NCBI GenBank assembly: GCA_963785565.1
Contig: CAWAVV010000035.1
Location: 8,001 to 72,000, forward strand
Length of the DNA: 64,000 nucleotides
DNA from: AP-15 sp963785565
GTDB lineage: Bacteria; Pseudomonadota; Alphaproteobacteria; ATCC43930; CGMCC-115725
Reading direction: 5' to 3'
The first letter of the stretch is position 1. Every line of letters begins with the position of its first letter. Made by a program: the position numbers and the translations under genes. Shown piece by piece: positions 1 to 10,746 of this stretch. The notes below the pieces were generated by a model. That model was not told where the DNA came from, did no database searches, and saw only the letters and a program-made list of their open reading frames with translations.

Positions 1-1225
1 AGGGCCATGCTCTTTCCCCAGATGCCCGGACGGCCAGGCCCGGCGGATCGCGCTCGGCTCCGGCTTCATCGTCGATCCCTCCGGCTACATCGTGACCAAC
101 AACCACGTGGTCGGCGATGCCGCGAAGGTGCAGGTCATCCTTCAGGACAAAACCAAATATACGGCCAGGATCGTCGGCCGCGACCCCAAGACCGACCTCG
201 CGGTTCTGAAAATCAAGGCCGATCAACCGCTGCCCTATGTTACCTTCGGGGACAGCAGCGCCGCCCAGGTTGGCGATTGGGTGATGGCCGTCGGCAATCC
301 GTTCGGGCTCGGCGGTACGGTGACGACCGGGATCATCTCGGCGCGCGGCCGTGACATCAACGAAGGCCCGTACGACGATTTCCTGCAGATCGATGCACCG
401 ATCAACCGCGGCAATTCGGGCGGACCGACCTTTAACCTCAATGGCCAAGTCATCGGCATCAATACCGCGATCTATTCGCCCAATGGCGGCAGCGTCGGCA
501 TCGGCTTTGCCGTGCCCTCAAACGCCGCCAAGTCGATCGTCGCCCAGCTCGAGGAGCACGGTAAGATCAACCGCGGGTGGCTCGGCGTACAGATTCAAGA
601 GGTATCGCCCGCGATTGCGGCGAGCCTCGGCCTTCACAGCGAGCACGGCGCTCTCGTTGCCGTTGTCACTCCGGACGGCCCAGCCGCCAAGGCCGGCCTC
701 AAGCAGGGCGACGTGATCCTGGCATTCGATGGCAGCAGGGTGAGTGAACTGCATGATCTGCCGCGTCTCGTCGCAGCGGTAGCCCCCAATACGCCAGCGA
801 CGGTGGCAGTCTGGCGAAATGGGCGAGAAATCGAGCTGCAGGCCAAGCTCGGTGAACTCCCGGACAACAACCAAGTCGCCTCGGCGAATAGCGGGCCTGT
901 AGAGGAGGGGTCGGCACAGGCAACGGCGTTGGGGATGCGCTTCGCGCCATTGACCAACGAGCTGCGCCAGGAATTGCATGTCAACAAGAGTGTGGACGGC
1001 GTGGTGGTCACCCGGGTCGACGGCGGCAGCGCCGCCGAAGAGGTCGGGCTTACTCAGGGGGATGTCGTGGTCGCGATCAACCAGCAGCCGGTCCGCACGC
1101 CACAAGAGGCAGCGGCCAGATTAAACGAGGCTACCCACTCGCCTAAAAAGACTGTGTTACTGCTGCTGAACCGCCACGGCGTTACCGAATATGTCGGCAT
1201 GAGCCTCGGCGCCAATCAAGGATAA
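1..1225 (+). CDS. HtrA/DegP-family periplasmic serine protease (5' truncated)
   Basis: Trypsin-like protease domain followed by two PDZ domains; this family degrades or refolds misfolded envelope proteins in the periplasm. The catalytic His is in TNNHV (codon at 104-106), the Asp in KTDLAVLKI, and the Ser in NRGNSGGP (codon at 416-418). The PDZ domains fall at about 580-830 and 930-1200. The N-terminus with its signal peptide lies off the left edge. Within the first 55 bases the linker-like reading (FPQMPGRPGP) is in frame 1, while the conserved GSGFIVDPSG that follows is in frame 2, so a one-base indel here is possible. A paralogue lies on the other strand at 7830-9312. Confidence 0.9.
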   Translation, partial: GPCSFPRCPDGQARRIALGSGFIVDPSGYIVTNNHVVGDAAKVQVILQDKTKYTARIVGRDPKTDLAVLKIKADQPLPYVTFGDSSAAQVGDWVMAVGNPFGLGGTVTTGIISARGRDINEGPYDDFLQIDAPINRGNSGGPTFNLNGQVIGINTAIYSPNGGSVGIGFAVPSNAAKSIVAQLEEHGKINRGWLGVQIQEVSPAIAASLGLHSEHGALVAVVTPDGPAAKAGLKQGDVILAFDGSRVSELHDLPRLVAAVAPNTPATVAVWRNGREIELQAKLGELPDNNQVASANSGPVEEGSAQATALGMRFAPLTNELRQELHVNKSVDGVVVTRVDGGSAAEEVGLTQGDVVVAINQQPVRTPQEAAARLNEATHSPKKTVLLLLNRHGVTEYVGMSLGANQG

Positions 1226-1303
1226 GCATAAAAACGTCACCGGCTGCCCTGCCCCCCGCGCACGGGATAGCGGGGCAGCCGACACTTAAATTAAGCAAGC
1301 ACC

Positions 1304-2410
1304 TCAGCGATGCCGGAATAAGGGTGCTGTTTGCCCGATCTTGTCCCGGGCCGGCAGCGGTGCGCGCGCCTCCAGGCGTTCCAACTCGATTCGGGTACGC
1401 GCCCCGGCCCGCAGCAGCCGATCGGTTGCCTCGCGCAGTTCGGTGCGAGTCTCGGGGGTGTCGCGATCGAGGGCGGCGTCGAAGGCCGCGAGAAAGACGG
1501 CGATATCGCCATCGACCCGTTCTCGTAGCGCCCTATCGATAAACGCGCCACCTTCCCTGCCGCGCTGCCCCTCACCTGAGGGGCGATTTGGAGCCGTATC
1601 GTGCACCCCATCGGGCTGACGCATCGGCGCAGCATTGGCCCGCGCGGAAACGTCCGCAGAGTCCGGCGTGGGACGATGATCGGTCGGACCCTGCCGTGAA
1701 GGTTGGCCAACGGCCGATTGCGCGCCGGTCGGGCGCGGATTGAAACGGTCTTCGGAGCCGGCATTGGCGATGTTTGGGGTGCTTTGGTGCGGCGAATCGG
1801 GACTGTGTGGGCCGCCGTTTCCGTGAGGCAGCGACAGGTGCAGGGTTCGCCGCGATTCGCCGTTCTGCGGCTGCCCCCCGGCAGGACCCGATGCACGCGG
1901 TGCGTTGCCGTTGCCGGCTGGGCTCGGGTCGCCGCGCGGGATATGACCGTAGCGCGGAATTGGGCCATTGCCCGCGGACGACACAGGATTCGCCGGCAAA
2001 TTCGGCGCTTGCGGCGGTTCGTCGGGGAACAGCCCCGGTTCTCTCGGCTGCGGCGCGCCGGCAGGCTGCTCGATCAGGCGCGGCTCGATGACCGGAAGAT
2101 CCAATGGGCTGGCTGCGCCGGTTGCCGCCGTGCCATGCAACATTGCAGCGGCAGGTATGTTGGCTGTGGGGACCTCCAATGACGGCCCCTTGAGCAACTG
2201 CGGTTCCGCGGCTGTTGCCGGCGTGGTCTGCACAGCCGCCTCGGCGGCTGCGCTGCGCGCCCTGGTCCTACTAACTATGTAGCTAATTGCCGGCGGGGAG
2301 CAGTCATAAGTGCGGGCGATGCTCGCCAGCGTTTCGCCGGCCTCGTATCGCGCGATGATTGATGGCCAATCCTGCTGGGGAATTTTCCCTCTTTTACTAG
2401 ATTTTTCCAT
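1304..2410 (-). CDS. HTH-domain protein with long disordered linker
   Basis: Unrecognised protein of 368 aa from the ATG at 2410. Residues about 10-50 form a helix-turn-helix of the resolvase/Hin type (ARYEAGETLASIARTYDCSP, then a recognition helix), suggesting DNA binding. Residues about 60-280 are low-complexity, rich in Pro, Gly, Asn and Ala. The last 75 or so residues are charged, probably helical, and more ordered (DGDIAVFLAAFDAAL; TDRLLRAGARTRIELERL). I infer a DNA-binding regulator with a C-terminal oligomerisation or partner-binding helix. The gene converges on the HtrA gene at 1225. No partner is evident from its neighbours. Confidence 0.6.
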   Translation of the reverse strand: MEKSSKRGKIPQQDWPSIIARYEAGETLASIARTYDCSPPAISYIVSRTRARSAAAEAAVQTTPATAAEPQLLKGPSLEVPTANIPAAAMLHGTAATGAASPLDLPVIEPRLIEQPAGAPQPREPGLFPDEPPQAPNLPANPVSSAGNGPIPRYGHIPRGDPSPAGNGNAPRASGPAGGQPQNGESRRTLHLSLPHGNGGPHSPDSPHQSTPNIANAGSEDRFNPRPTGAQSAVGQPSRQGPTDHRPTPDSADVSARANAAPMRQPDGVHDTAPNRPSGEGQRGREGGAFIDRALRERVDGDIAVFLAAFDAALDRDTPETRTELREATDRLLRAGARTRIELERLEARAPLPARDKIGQTAPLFRHR

Positions 2411-2673
2411 GCAAGGGACCCTTGGCTGTAACTCTTGTGTGCTGTCTTCTAGGCCTCCGGCGCGCACCATTAGCGGCGCGGCGCCCAACTAGCATCGCCA
2501 ACAAACGCGCGGTAAGAAATCGAAGGCCGGCACGATGCTCCCGCCAGTCGGCTTACTGAGGCCTACCCGGAGCGCCGAAGCCCGAGCCCATTCTCTTCAG
2601 ATGTCGTATAATACCAATCGATAAGTAAACAGTGAAGCAGTTTATTGGTTCGATCCCGTCTGCTGCGATGCAA

Positions 2674-4083
2674 TCAGACCCGAACGATTTTTCCCGGATT
2701 CATGATGTTGAGCGGATCGAGCGCTTTCTTGATCATGCGCATGACGCTGACCGCCTCGCCGTGCTCGGCAATCAGAAAGTCCATCTTGCCGTATCCGACC
2801 CCGTGTTCGCCGGTGCTGGTGCCGTCCATCGCTAGCGCGCGGGCCACCATCCGGTCATTGAGCCGATTGGCCTCGGCGATTTCTTCGGGTTGATTCGGAT
2901 CGATCATAAAGACCAGGTGAAAATTACCATCACCAACATGCCCGACCAAAGCCGAGGGGATCGGCGACTGCGCGAGGTCTTGTTTTGTTTCGCGGATACA
3001 TTCGGCCAGTCGCGAGATCGGGACGCACACGTCTGTTGCCCAGCCTTTTGATCCTGGCCGCAGCGCCAGTGCGGCATAATAGGCGTCGTGCCGCGCTTGC
3101 CACAGTTTCGTGCGCGCCTCCGGCGTCGTCGCCCAGCGAAAATCGTCCCCGCCATGCTCCGCGGCGATTGCCTTGACCGTTTCGGCCTGCTCGGCAACAC
3201 CGGCCGGGCTGCCGTGAAATTCGAAAAAAAGGGTCGGGGCAACTTTGTGGTCGAGCTTTGAATATTTATTGATCGCGTCCATCTGCGATTCGTCGAGCAG
3301 CTCGATGCGCGCGACCGGGACGCCGCTTTGGATCGTCAGGATCACGCTGTCGACGGCCGCCTCCAACGTCGGAAAGGCGCAGACCGCCGCCGAGATCGCT
3401 TCCGGAATGCCGTAAAGCCGGACAGTCAGCTCGGTAATGATGCCGAGAGTGCCTTCCGAGCCGACGAAAAGCCGGGTCAGATCGTATCCTGCTGCCGATT
3501 TGCGGGCGCGACGCGCCGTGCGGATGATTCGGCCATCGGCGAGCACCACGGTCAGCGACAGCACATTCTCGCGCATTGTGCCGTAGCGTACCGCATTCGT
3601 GCCCGAGGCGCGGGTCGCCGCCATGCCGCCGAGCGAGGCGTCGGCGCCCGGGTCGATCGGAAAAAACAACCCGGTGTCGCGCAGATGCTCGTTGAGTTGC
3701 TTGCGGGTCACCCCGGCCTCGACGGTGGCGTCGAGATCCTCGGCATTGACGCGCACGATGCGGTTCATCTGGGTCATGTCGATAGAGACGCCCCCCGCCA
3801 GCGCCGCTACGTGACCTTCCAGCGAGGTGCCGGTGCCGAAAGCGATGACCGGCGTTGTATGTGCGGCGCACAGCTTGACGATCGCGGCGACCTCCTCACT
3901 CGTGTGCGGGAACGCGACTGCGTCCGGCGAATGGGCGGGATGATACGATTCGTCCTTGCCGTGCTGCGCACAGACCGCCGCCGAGGTGGAAAGGCGTTCG
4001 CCCAGAAGCTGGCGCAGCCCGGCGAGCAGCAATGGGGCGATCGGTTCGCGACGAAGGGCGGATGCAAGCATGCCAGCGACCAT
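2674..4083 (-). CDS. FAD-binding oxidase, D-lactate dehydrogenase (cytochrome)/glycolate oxidase type
   Basis: A 469-aa flavoprotein of the vanillyl-alcohol-oxidase superfamily. The N-terminal FAD-binding PCMH-type domain contains AFGTGTSLEGH and SLGGMAATRASGTNA. The C-terminal FAD-oxidase domain contains HVGDGNFHL and GEHGVGYGKMDF. It most resembles the D-lactate dehydrogenase (cytochrome c)-like group (mitochondrial LDHD/DLD type), which oxidises D-2-hydroxyacids. The start at 4083 gives the family length; a second ATG four codons in is an alternative. It is divergent from the indolepyruvate oxidoreductase gene. The substrate cannot be told from sequence, and GlcD at 17.2-18.7 kb is a distinct paralogue. 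Confidence 0.85.
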   Translation of the reverse strand: MVAGMLASALRREPIAPLLLAGLRQLLGERLSTSAAVCAQHGKDESYHPAHSPDAVAFPHTSEEVAAIVKLCAAHTTPVIAFGTGTSLEGHVAALAGGVSIDMTQMNRIVRVNAEDLDATVEAGVTRKQLNEHLRDTGLFFPIDPGADASLGGMAATRASGTNAVRYGTMRENVLSLTVVLADGRIIRTARRARKSAAGYDLTRLFVGSEGTLGIITELTVRLYGIPEAISAAVCAFPTLEAAVDSVILTIQSGVPVARIELLDESQMDAINKYSKLDHKVAPTLFFEFHGSPAGVAEQAETVKAIAAEHGGDDFRWATTPEARTKLWQARHDAYYAALALRPGSKGWATDVCVPISRLAECIRETKQDLAQSPIPSALVGHVGDGNFHLVFMIDPNQPEEIAEANRLNDRMVARALAMDGTSTGEHGVGYGKMDFLIAEHGEAVSVMRMIKKALDPLNIMNPGKIVRV

Positions 4084-4325
4084 AAATGTACGGCGGGCGT
4101 GAAGTGGGAGCATTACTCCCGCCTTGTCGTCGCCGCAATGCGCATTGCGGGAATTCTGTTGCCGGACATGTCGCGGACCGAGGCCGGTATATTGTTTCAC
4201 GCCGGAAAACCCGACTGCGGCGGCAGTTCGTTGCATTTTCTCGATTCGGTCTCGGTCGTCATTGAGCAAACACCGGAGAAACACCACGTTTTGGGAAATT
4301 TGCGCGGCGGGTTCAGGAGGTCGCG

Positions 4326-7300
4326 ATGGCGCTCAGGGCGGTCACGCTCGACGATAAATACGTACTCGACAGGGGGCGCGTCTATCTGACCGGGACGCAG
4401 GCCTTGGTGCGTCTGCCGATGATGCAGCGCCAGCGCGACGTTGCCGCTGGGCTCAATACCGGCTGTTTTATCTCAGGGTATCGCGGATCGCCGCTGGGCG
4501 GCCTCGATCAGGCGCTGTGGGGCGCGCGCCGGTTTCTCGAACGCAATCACATCCGTTTTCAGCCGGCGATCAACGAAGAGCTGGGCGCCACGGCGATCTG
4601 GGGAAGTCAGCAGTTGGGTCTGTTTCCCGGCGCAAAATACGACGGCGTCTTTGCCATGTGGTACGCCAAGGGACCCGGCGTCGATCGCAGCGGCGACGCG
4701 CTAAAGCACGGCAATTCCGCCGGCTCGGCGCCGCATGGCGGCGTATTGCTGCTCGCCGGCGACGATCACACCTGCAAATCCTCGACCCTGGCGCACCAAT
4801 CCGAATACGCGTTCATGGACGCCTGTATCCCGGTTCTTAATCCGTCGGGCGTACAGGAGATCCTCGATCTCGGCCTTTATGGCTGGGCGATGTCGCGTTA
4901 CTCTGGCTGCTGGATCGCGTTCAAGACGATCGCCGAGACAGTTGACAGCTCGGCCTCGGTAGACATCGCCCCGGAACGAACCCGGATTGTGTCGCCCGAG
5001 GACTTCGAGATGCCGCCGGGCGGGCTCAATATCCGCTGGCCCGATCAGCCGCTCGATCAGGAATACCGGCTGCACAAGTTCAAGCTCTACGCCGCTCTTG
5101 CTTTTGCTCGCGCCAACCGGCTCGACCGAATCGTCATCGACAGCCCATCTCCGCGCTTCGGCATCGTAACGACCGGCAAATCGTATCTCGACGTGCGTCA
5201 GGCACTGGACGACCTCGGCATCGACGAGGCACATGCCGCCGAAATCGGCATCCGCCTCTACAAAGTGGCGATGTCGTGGCCGCTCGAACGCGAGGGCATC
5301 CGCCATTTCGCCGAGGGGCTCGAAGAGATCCTGGTCGTCGAAGAAAAACGGGCGATCATCGAAAATCAATTTAAAGAACAGCTTTACAATTGGCGCGAGG
5401 ACGTGCGCCCGCGGGTTATCGGCAAATTCGACGAGAGCCGAAATTGGATCCTCCCGTCCAATGGCGAACTGACCCCCGCCCAAATCGCGCGGGTGATCGC
5501 CCAGCGCATCGGCCGCTTTTATACGTCGCCGCGCATCGTCGAGCGGCTCGCCTTCCTCGAATTGAAGGAGCGGCAGCTCGGCGGCAATGTCGTGCCGTTC
5601 GCCCGCACGCCCTATTTCTGCTCGGGTTGCCCGCACAACACGTCGACCAAAGTGCCCGAGGGCAGCCGTGCAGTTGCCGGCATCGGCTGCCACTATCTGG
5701 CGCAGTTCATGGACCGCTCGACCGCGACCTTTACCCAGATGGGCGGTGAGGGGACGCCGTGGATAGGCCAGGCGCCGTTTACCGAAACCCCGCACATCTT
5801 CGCCAATCTCGGCGACGGCACCTATACCCATTCGGGTGTGCTGGCGATCCGGGCCGCGGTCGCCGCCAAGGTCAACATCACCTATAAACTGTTGTTCAAC
5901 GACGCCGTGGCGATGACCGGGGGCCAGCCGCTCGACGGCGGCCTAAGCGTGCCGGTATTGACCCGCCAGCTTGCCGCCGAAGGGGTCGGGCCGATCGTCG
6001 TCGTCACCGACGAGCCGGACAAATACCCGCCGGGTGTCGATTTTGCGGCCGGCGTGACCGTGCGCCATCGCGACGATCTCGATATGGTGCAGCGCGATTT
6101 GCGCGTGATGCCCGGCGTCAGCGCCATTGTCTACGATCAGACCTGCGCCGCCGAAAAACGTCGCCGCCGCAAGCGCGGCCGCTTTCCCGACCCGGCCAAG
6201 CGGGTCTTTATCAACGATCTGGTGTGCGAGGGTTGCGGCGATTGCTCGAAAACCTCGAACTGCCTGTCCGTGGTGCCGGTCGAGACCGAGTTCGGGCGCA
6301 AGCGGGCAATCGATCAGTCGAGCTGCAACAAGGACTATTCCTGCGTCGAAGGCTTTTGCCCGAGCTTTGTGACCGTCCACGGCGGCGGGCTAAAAAAGGG
6401 CCGGGCCGGCGATCTCGGCGAGGACGGCCTGCCGGCATTGCCCGAACCCAGCCCATCCCGCGCTCGACGAGCCTTATGGCATCCTCGTTACCGGCGTCGG
6501 CGGGACCGGCGTGGTCACGATCGGGGCGTTGCTCGGGATGGCCGCGCATCTTGAAAGCAAAGGCTGCACGATCCTCGACATGACCGGGCTCGCGCAGAAG
6601 GGCGGGGCGGTTTACAGCCATGTCCGGATCGCCCGCGAGCCCGACCAAATCCATGCGGTGCGCATCGCCGCAGGCGGCGCCAAATTGCTGCTCGGCTGCG
6701 ATCTCGTGGTTTCAGCCAGCGCCGATGCGTTGTCGAAGCTCGAACCCGGCCACAGCCGCGCCATCATCAACAGCCACGAAATCATCACCGGCGATTTCAC
6801 CCGAAATCCGGATCTGGTCTTTCCGACCAGCGCGCTGGAACGCAGCATCGCCGAGGCGACCGGTCCGGCAAACGCCGAGTTTGTCGACGCGACGCGACTG
6901 GCGACCGGCCTTTTCGGCGATTCGATCGCCAGCAATCTGTTCATGCTCGGCTATGCCTATCAGCGCGGGCTGGTCCCATTGTCGGCCGAGGCCATCGAAC
7001 GCGCGATCGCCTTGAATGGCGTTGCCGTCGAATTCAATCAAGGCGCGTTCCGCTGGGGGCGGCGCGCGGCGATCGATCTGACGCTTGTCGAAGCCCGCGC
7101 AACCCCGGCGGCGGCGATCCCGCCGAGCCACCGCCTATCCGAAACCCTCGATCAGGTGATCGAGCGCCGGGTCGAGTTTTTGACCGGCTATCAGGATGCC
7201 GCCTACGCCGCGCGCTACGCGGCCCGCGTCAGCCGCGTACGCGAAGCCGAGACGGCCTGCATGCCGGGCGTCACGGCGTTGACCGAAGCGGTCGCCAAGG

Positions 7301-7806
7301 CCCTGTTCAAGCTGATGGCGTACAAAGACGAATACGAGGTCGCCCGGCTCTACACCGAGAGCGACTTCTTGAAGCGGGTCGCCGATCGCTTCGAGGGCGC
7401 CTACGAGCTACGCTTCCACCTTGCCCCGCCTATTCTCGGCGATCGCGATCCTCAGACCGGGCATCTGCGCAAGCGTGAGTTCGGCCCGTGGATGCTGACT
7501 GTCTTTCGGATTCTGGCCAAGCTGCGCCGGCTGCGCGGAACGCCGTTCGACATCTTCGCCCGCAGCGAGGAACGACGCACCGAGCGCCGGCTGATCGGCG
7601 AATACGAGGCGGTGATCGACGAGATCCTCGCCCGTTTGACGCCTGCCAATCACGCGATCGCCGTCGAGCTGGCATCATTGCCGTTCGAGATCCGCGGCTT
7701 CGGCCACGTCAAGGAGGCGAACCTCGCCCGCGCCAAGACAAAGGAGGCGGCACTGCTCGCCCGCTTCCGGCTGCCATCGCCGGCGTCGGCGCTGGCGGCC
7801 GAATAG
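4326..7806 (+). CDS. Indolepyruvate ferredoxin oxidoreductase, fused alpha/beta (frameshifted)
   Basis: Large 2-oxoacid:ferredoxin oxidoreductase of the fused IorA-IorB type, about 1160 codons in total, the normal family size. It decarboxylates aryl pyruvates from aromatic amino acids to acyl-CoA, reducing ferredoxin. An N-terminal PFOR-type domain is followed by a TPP-binding domain (GDGTYTHSG), then a ferredoxin-like iron-sulfur segment (VCEGCGDCSKTSNC and later EGFCPSF), then the gamma/beta domain (YGILVTGVGGTGVVTIGALL). The reading frame breaks near 6447-6455: upstream sequence reads in one frame to LPALPEP and continues as AHPALDEPYG in another. This is probably a one-base error. A strong Shine-Dalgarno (AGGAGGT) sits just before the ATG at 4326. 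Confidence 0.9.
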
Positions 7807-7829
7807 CGCGGTTGTAACCGCTGTTTCGC

Positions 7830-9312
7830 TTACCCGCCCGTCGCAGGCAGTGCCACGAATCGGGTGTTGCCGTCGCGCTCGACGCGGACCAGGAGATCTT
7901 TGCTTCCCTTCTTGGTGGAGACAGCCGCTTTCTGCTGTACCTCTTCCGGTGTTGCGACCGGCGCGCGGCCGATCGCGACGACGAGATCGCCCGGGCGCAA
8001 CCCCTGTGTCGCGGCCGCGCTATTCGCCGGCACATCGATGATGACAACCCCCTTTGCCGCCTCCGGCAGCGAAAACTGCTTGCGCAGGTCCTCGGTCAGC
8101 TTGGCGATCTTGAGGCCAAGCGCATCGACCGTCGGTGGCGGTTTCGGCTTTTCCGGTTCCGGCGGGGGTGGCGGCGGACGATTCGGGTCGAGCGCTGCGA
8201 CCTTGAGCGTGACGTCGTGCTCCTTGCGGTCGCGCCAGATCGTCAGCTTGACTGTTTTGTCGGGCGGCGTGCCGGCGACGAGGAGAGGCAGTTGCCGGCT
8301 GCGGTCGATCGGCTTGCCGTCATAGGTCAGGATCACGTCACCGGGTTCCAGTTTTGCCTGGGCCGCGGGGCTCGCTTGGTCGATCGTCGCGACCATCGCG
8401 CCGCGGCTTTTGTCCAGACCGACAGCTTCGGCCAGCGCGTCGGTGACCGGCTGAATGCGCGCCCCGATCCAACCGCGCTCGACTTTGCCGGTTGCCTTGA
8501 GCTGATCGATGATCGGCCGCGCAAAAGCAGAAGGCACCGCAAAGCCAATACCGATCGACCCTCCGGATGGCGAGTAGATCGCGGTGTTGATTCCGATCAC
8601 CTGCCCGGCAAGATCGAACATCGGGCCGCCCGAATTGCCGCGGTTGATCGATGCATCAGTCTGCAGGAAGTCGTCGTAGGGTCCCGAATGAATGTCGCGT
8701 GCCGTAGCCGAGATAATGCCTGAGGTGACCGTACCACCGAGGCCGAAAGGATTGCCGATCGCGAGCACCCAATCCCCGACCCGGGCCTTGGTCGAATCGC
8801 CCCAAATTGCCGCAGGCAGCGGTTTCGCCGCGTCGATCTTCAACAGCGCCAGATCGCTGACCGGGTCGCGCCCGACCACCCGCGCCTGCAAGGCCGTGTT
8901 GTCGGACAATGTGACCGTAATCTGATCGGCATTGGCGATCACGTGGTTGTTGGTGACGATCAGACCCGAAGGATCGATGATGAACCCCGACCCCAGCGAC
9001 GCGACCGGCGGCGCCAATCCGTTCGGGCTGCCCGGCGCCCCGTTATCGCCGAGAAAGTCGTGGAAAAACTGGTCGAGCGGCGAGCCCGGCGCGGGGGCTT
9101 GTCCTTGGGGGCCATCCTTCGGCAGTCCTGTGACGCCGGCCTGGGTCGTCGAGATGTTGACCACCACCCCGAGGAGCCTCGCCGCCAAATCAGCGAAGAC
9201 TTCGGAAAACAGATGTCGATGCCGGCGGGTCGGCGCGGCCCGGCGCCGCCGCGATCAGCAACGCAATCAACAATGCCGCCCGCATCACGCCTCGGCGGCC
9301 GACCACTTTCAC
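7830..9312 (-). CDS. HtrA/DegP-family serine protease (frameshift after signal peptide)
   Basis: Second HtrA protease. The catalytic residues are in TNNHV, SDLALLKI and NRGNSGGP, followed by two PDZ domains and a proline-rich stretch (PPPPPPEPEKPKPPP) between them. The mature part is open from about 9188 downward. The signal peptide (GVMRAALLIALLIAAAPGRA) is in another frame, so a one-base indel lies between about 9190 and 9240. The GTG at 9312 is preferred as start because AAGGAA lies eight bases upstream; an ATG at 9285 is the alternative. The protein should be exported to the periplasm. It is convergent with iorAB and divergent from glycerate kinase. Confidence 0.87.
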
Positions 9313-9430
9313 GAGACCTGTTCCTTCCCCCGGACTACGCCATGCTTACCGTCAGGGGATCTCGCGCTGGCGTTCCTGCGGCGCTCGATATGAAATGGCG
9401 GCGGGGAGCTTGGCAAGACGGAAGCACGAC

Positions 9431-10723
9431 GTGACGATACGCGATGATCAGGCGGCCGGGGAGTTTTTGCGGGCCCTGTTCGATGCCGCTCTCGCCGCGG
9501 CCGATCCTGATCGGGCGCTGGCCGGTCGGATCCCCGAGGCGGTCCGCGGACGCACCGTCGTGGCTGGCGCAGGCAAGGCGGCGGCGGCAATGGCGCGCGC
9601 CTTCGAGACGAGGTGGCAGGGTCCGCTGGAAGGCCTCGTCTTGACCCGCTACGGTCATGCTGTTCCCTGTGACCGGATCGAAATCATCGAAGCGAGCCAT
9701 CCTGTGCCCGACGCTGCGGGAGAGCGCGCGGCGAGGCGGATCCTCGATCTTGCCCACGGGCTCGGGCCCGACGACCAGTTCGTGTTTCTGGCTTCGGGCG
9801 GCGGCTCGGCGCTGCTTGCCTTGCCGGCTCCGGGCCTTACGCTGAGTGACAAGCAGGCGGTGACGCGTGCGCTGTTGCGCTCGGGCGCGACCATTACCGA
9901 GATCAACACGGTGCGCAAGCATCTCTCGGCGATCAAGGGGGGCCGGCTTGCCGCCGCCGCAGCGCCGGCGCAGGTCGTCACCTTGGCGATTTCCGATGTT
10001 CCCGGCGACGATCCCGCAGTCATCGCCTCGGGACCGACGGTGCCCGACGCGACGACCTTTGCCGATGCCCGCGCGGTGCTGGCTAAGTACGGCATCGGCG
10101 AGCCGGCGGCGGTCATCGCGCACCTCGCGGCGCAGCAGAGCGAGACCCCGAAACCCGATGACCCGATCTTCGCGCGGACCCGGTTCGAGCTGGTCGCGAG
10201 CCCGCAGGGATCGCTGCGCGCCGCCGCCGAAGCGGCGCTGCGGCAAAACATCACGCCGATCGTGTTGAGCGACCGGATCGAGGGAGAAGCCCGCGACGTT
10301 GGCCTCGTTCACGCCGCGATCGCGCGTCAGCTGCGCGCCGGAGAGTTCCGCGTAGGGGACCGGACGGTGGCGCTTCCCGCTGTGTTGTTGTCGGGCGGCG
10401 AGACCACCGTAACCGTCAAGGGCAAGGGCCGCGGCGGGCGCAACGTCGAGTTTCTGCTGGCGCTTGCCGTGGCGCTCGACGGGGCCGAAGGGATTTCGGC
10501 GCTCGCCTGCGACACCGACGGCATCGACGGAACCGAAGACAATGCCGGGGCGATCGTCTATCCGGGCAGCATCGCGCGTGCCGCGGCCCGCGGGATCGGA
10601 GCAACCGCCGCGCTCGCCGACAATGACGGGTACGGGTTTTTCGCTGCCCTCGGCGATCTCGTGGTGACCGGCCCGACACTGACCAATGTCAACGATTTCC
10701 GGGCGATCCTGGTCGATGGCTGA
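9431..10723 (+). CDS. ttuD: Glycerate 2-kinase (MOFRL family)
   Basis: A 430-aa glycerate kinase of the GckA/TtuD (MOFRL) type, which phosphorylates D-glycerate to 2-phosphoglycerate using ATP. The N-terminal DUF4147 domain contains VVAGAGKAAAAMA and FLASGGGSALL. The C-terminal MOFRL domain contains LLSGGETTVTVKG and CDTDGIDGTEDNAG. The GTG at 9431 fits the family start and has GGAAG upstream; the frame stays open to 9395. Pyruvate kinase begins 23 bases after the stop, so the pair probably forms an operon leading from glycerate towards pyruvate, with enolase encoded elsewhere. The symbol is by family and is not certain. Confidence 0.87.
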   Translation: MTIRDDQAAGEFLRALFDAALAAADPDRALAGRIPEAVRGRTVVAGAGKAAAAMARAFETRWQGPLEGLVLTRYGHAVPCDRIEIIEASHPVPDAAGERAARRILDLAHGLGPDDQFVFLASGGGSALLALPAPGLTLSDKQAVTRALLRSGATITEINTVRKHLSAIKGGRLAAAAAPAQVVTLAISDVPGDDPAVIASGPTVPDATTFADARAVLAKYGIGEPAAVIAHLAAQQSETPKPDDPIFARTRFELVASPQGSLRAAAEAALRQNITPIVLSDRIEGEARDVGLVHAAIARQLRAGEFRVGDRTVALPAVLLSGGETTVTVKGKGRGGRNVEFLLALAVALDGAEGISALACDTDGIDGTEDNAGAIVYPGSIARAAARGIGATAALADNDGYGFFAALGDLVVTGPTLTNVNDFRAILVDG

Positions 10724-10746
10724 AAGGGTTTGCTGAGGAGACGGAG

